Assembly: GCA_039636865.1 (NCBI GenBank) | Contig: CP144172.1 | Span: forward strand, 2,790,001 to 2,854,000 | Source of the DNA: Dermatophilaceae bacterium Sec6.4 | GTDB taxonomy: Bacteria; Actinomycetota; Actinomycetes; Actinomycetales; Dermatophilaceae | DNA length: 64,000 nt | Direction: 5' to 3' | In this document: positions 63,462-64,000 of the stretch, one piece after another | How positions within the stretch are numbered: the stretch's first letter is position 1 | Layout: each line of letters starts with the position of its first letter | Position numbers and translations under genes: made by a program | The notes under the pieces: model-generated | The model's database searches: none | Told to the model about the DNA's origin: nothing | What the model saw: only the letters and a program-made list of their open reading frames with translations

Positions 63462-64000
63462 CCGGCAGGCCATCCTTCGGCCACCAAATGGCCATGATGA
63501 TGATGGTGGCGCCGCTCGAGAGTTCCTCACTTGTGCGCGTCGACACGTCCTCTTCTCGGCAGCTCGGCGAAACGTCCTCAACTCGGCTGCTTGTTGTCCT
63601 GACCCCAGGATCGGTGTCTGGCAAGGCTCGGTCCAGGACAGTGAAACCGCCGTATCTCGAGTAGCCCTATCTGGGCGGAATGGGGCACGACTCCGCTGGC
63701 GTCCGTTGAGGTCGCTCCAAAGGCCGATCGGTGACCGGGACGAGGTCGCCGATCGAGCTGCTCGCCACGATTCGCGCTCCAGGTTCAGTGAATACTCGAG
63801 GTTTCCTGCAGCCAGCAAACCTCCGCGCAGACCGAGTTCGACACGGCACCATCTCCGCTGCAACCGCCAAGGCCATCTGGAAAACGCACCAACCGGGACT
63901 CTCCGCGTCCCGCAAATCGAACCGCGACCGGCGACGGCCAGCGACGAATCGGTGCTCGGTGCTCAGATCTGCGGGATTGTTCCGCACGGTGTTTTATACG
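63462..64000. other. Stretch without a supported gene
   Basis: The only hint is GGFTVLDRALP on the minus strand near 63615-63650, which resembles the end of the small membrane protein family (GGFTLSSAVL..ILDRALS) with an internal deletion, perhaps a third, dead copy. Confidence 0.35.

Noticed and set aside
63330..63863. 177-codon minus-strand frame opposite the small membrane protein gene
   Set aside because: Antisense to a gene with a clear paralog; no similarity except a possible relic at 63615-63650.

Overview
The window is high-GC DNA with many GTG starts, 4-nt gene overlaps (ATGA/GTGA) and actinobacterial family proteins (DUF3097, DUF1206, mycobacterial-type LeuA, NrtR-nadABC, a hrcA-dnaJ-rsmE-phoH-ybeY-corC-era block). 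This points to an Actinomycetota chromosome, probably Micrococcales; the finer placement is inference. I saw no rRNA, tRNA or CRISPR array.

Region 1 (1-21.5 kb) is ordinary core genome, mostly on the minus strand. It holds an AlkB-like fragment, a cytochrome P450 coupled to a shortened P-loop kinase, trmL, an RluA-type pseudouridine synthase, a class III aminotransferase, and leuA behind a peptide-leader attenuator with three consecutive Leu codons. A PQQ-repeat lipoprotein, a methyltransferase and the era-corC-ybeY-phoH-rsmE-dnaJ-hrcA block follow, with a CIRCE operator in front of hrcA. On the plus strand are a DUF3097 gene, an NrtR-type NAD regulator and nadA-nadB-nadC, with tandem dyads before nadA as the likely operator.

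Region 2 (21.5-39.4 kb) is accessory or metabolic. It has small orphan genes (an exported protein, a WapI-like immunity protein, a two-module VOC protein, several GNAT acetyltransferases). Next is a compact catabolic cluster (27.1-34.8 kb): a GntR/FCD regulator divergent from a CaiB-type CoA-transferase, HyuA, HyuB, an isochorismatase-fold amidohydrolase and an HMG-CoA-lyase-like enzyme. The order suggests opening of a cyclic amide or imide, removal of the second amide, CoA activation and carbon-carbon cleavage. A quinol-type nitric oxide reductase gene follows, overlapped by a small membrane protein carrying a Cys-rich motif reminiscent of IS1182 transposases.

Region 3 (39.4-54.8 kb) starts with an intact IS256-family element with 8-bp target duplications. 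After it come CorA, a TetR/ABC exporter operon with a probably leaderless promoter overlapping a palindrome, two SDR enzymes, a LuxR regulator divergent from a small exported protein, LysE, an acetamidase/formamidase-family gene, a DUF1206 membrane protein and a PIG-L deacetylase. Decayed methyltransferase and MFS genes lie among them.

Region 4 (54.9-64 kb) is a genomic scrapyard: an intact ISL3-family element with 8-bp duplications, a decayed RelBE-type module, an apparently intact MazEF-like pair, a solitary 37-bp end of the IS256-family element cutting a small membrane-protein gene, a 5'-truncated MFS gene, an intact VapBC-like pair with a perfect palindromic operator, and two paralogous small membrane proteins in opposite orientation about 4 kb apart.
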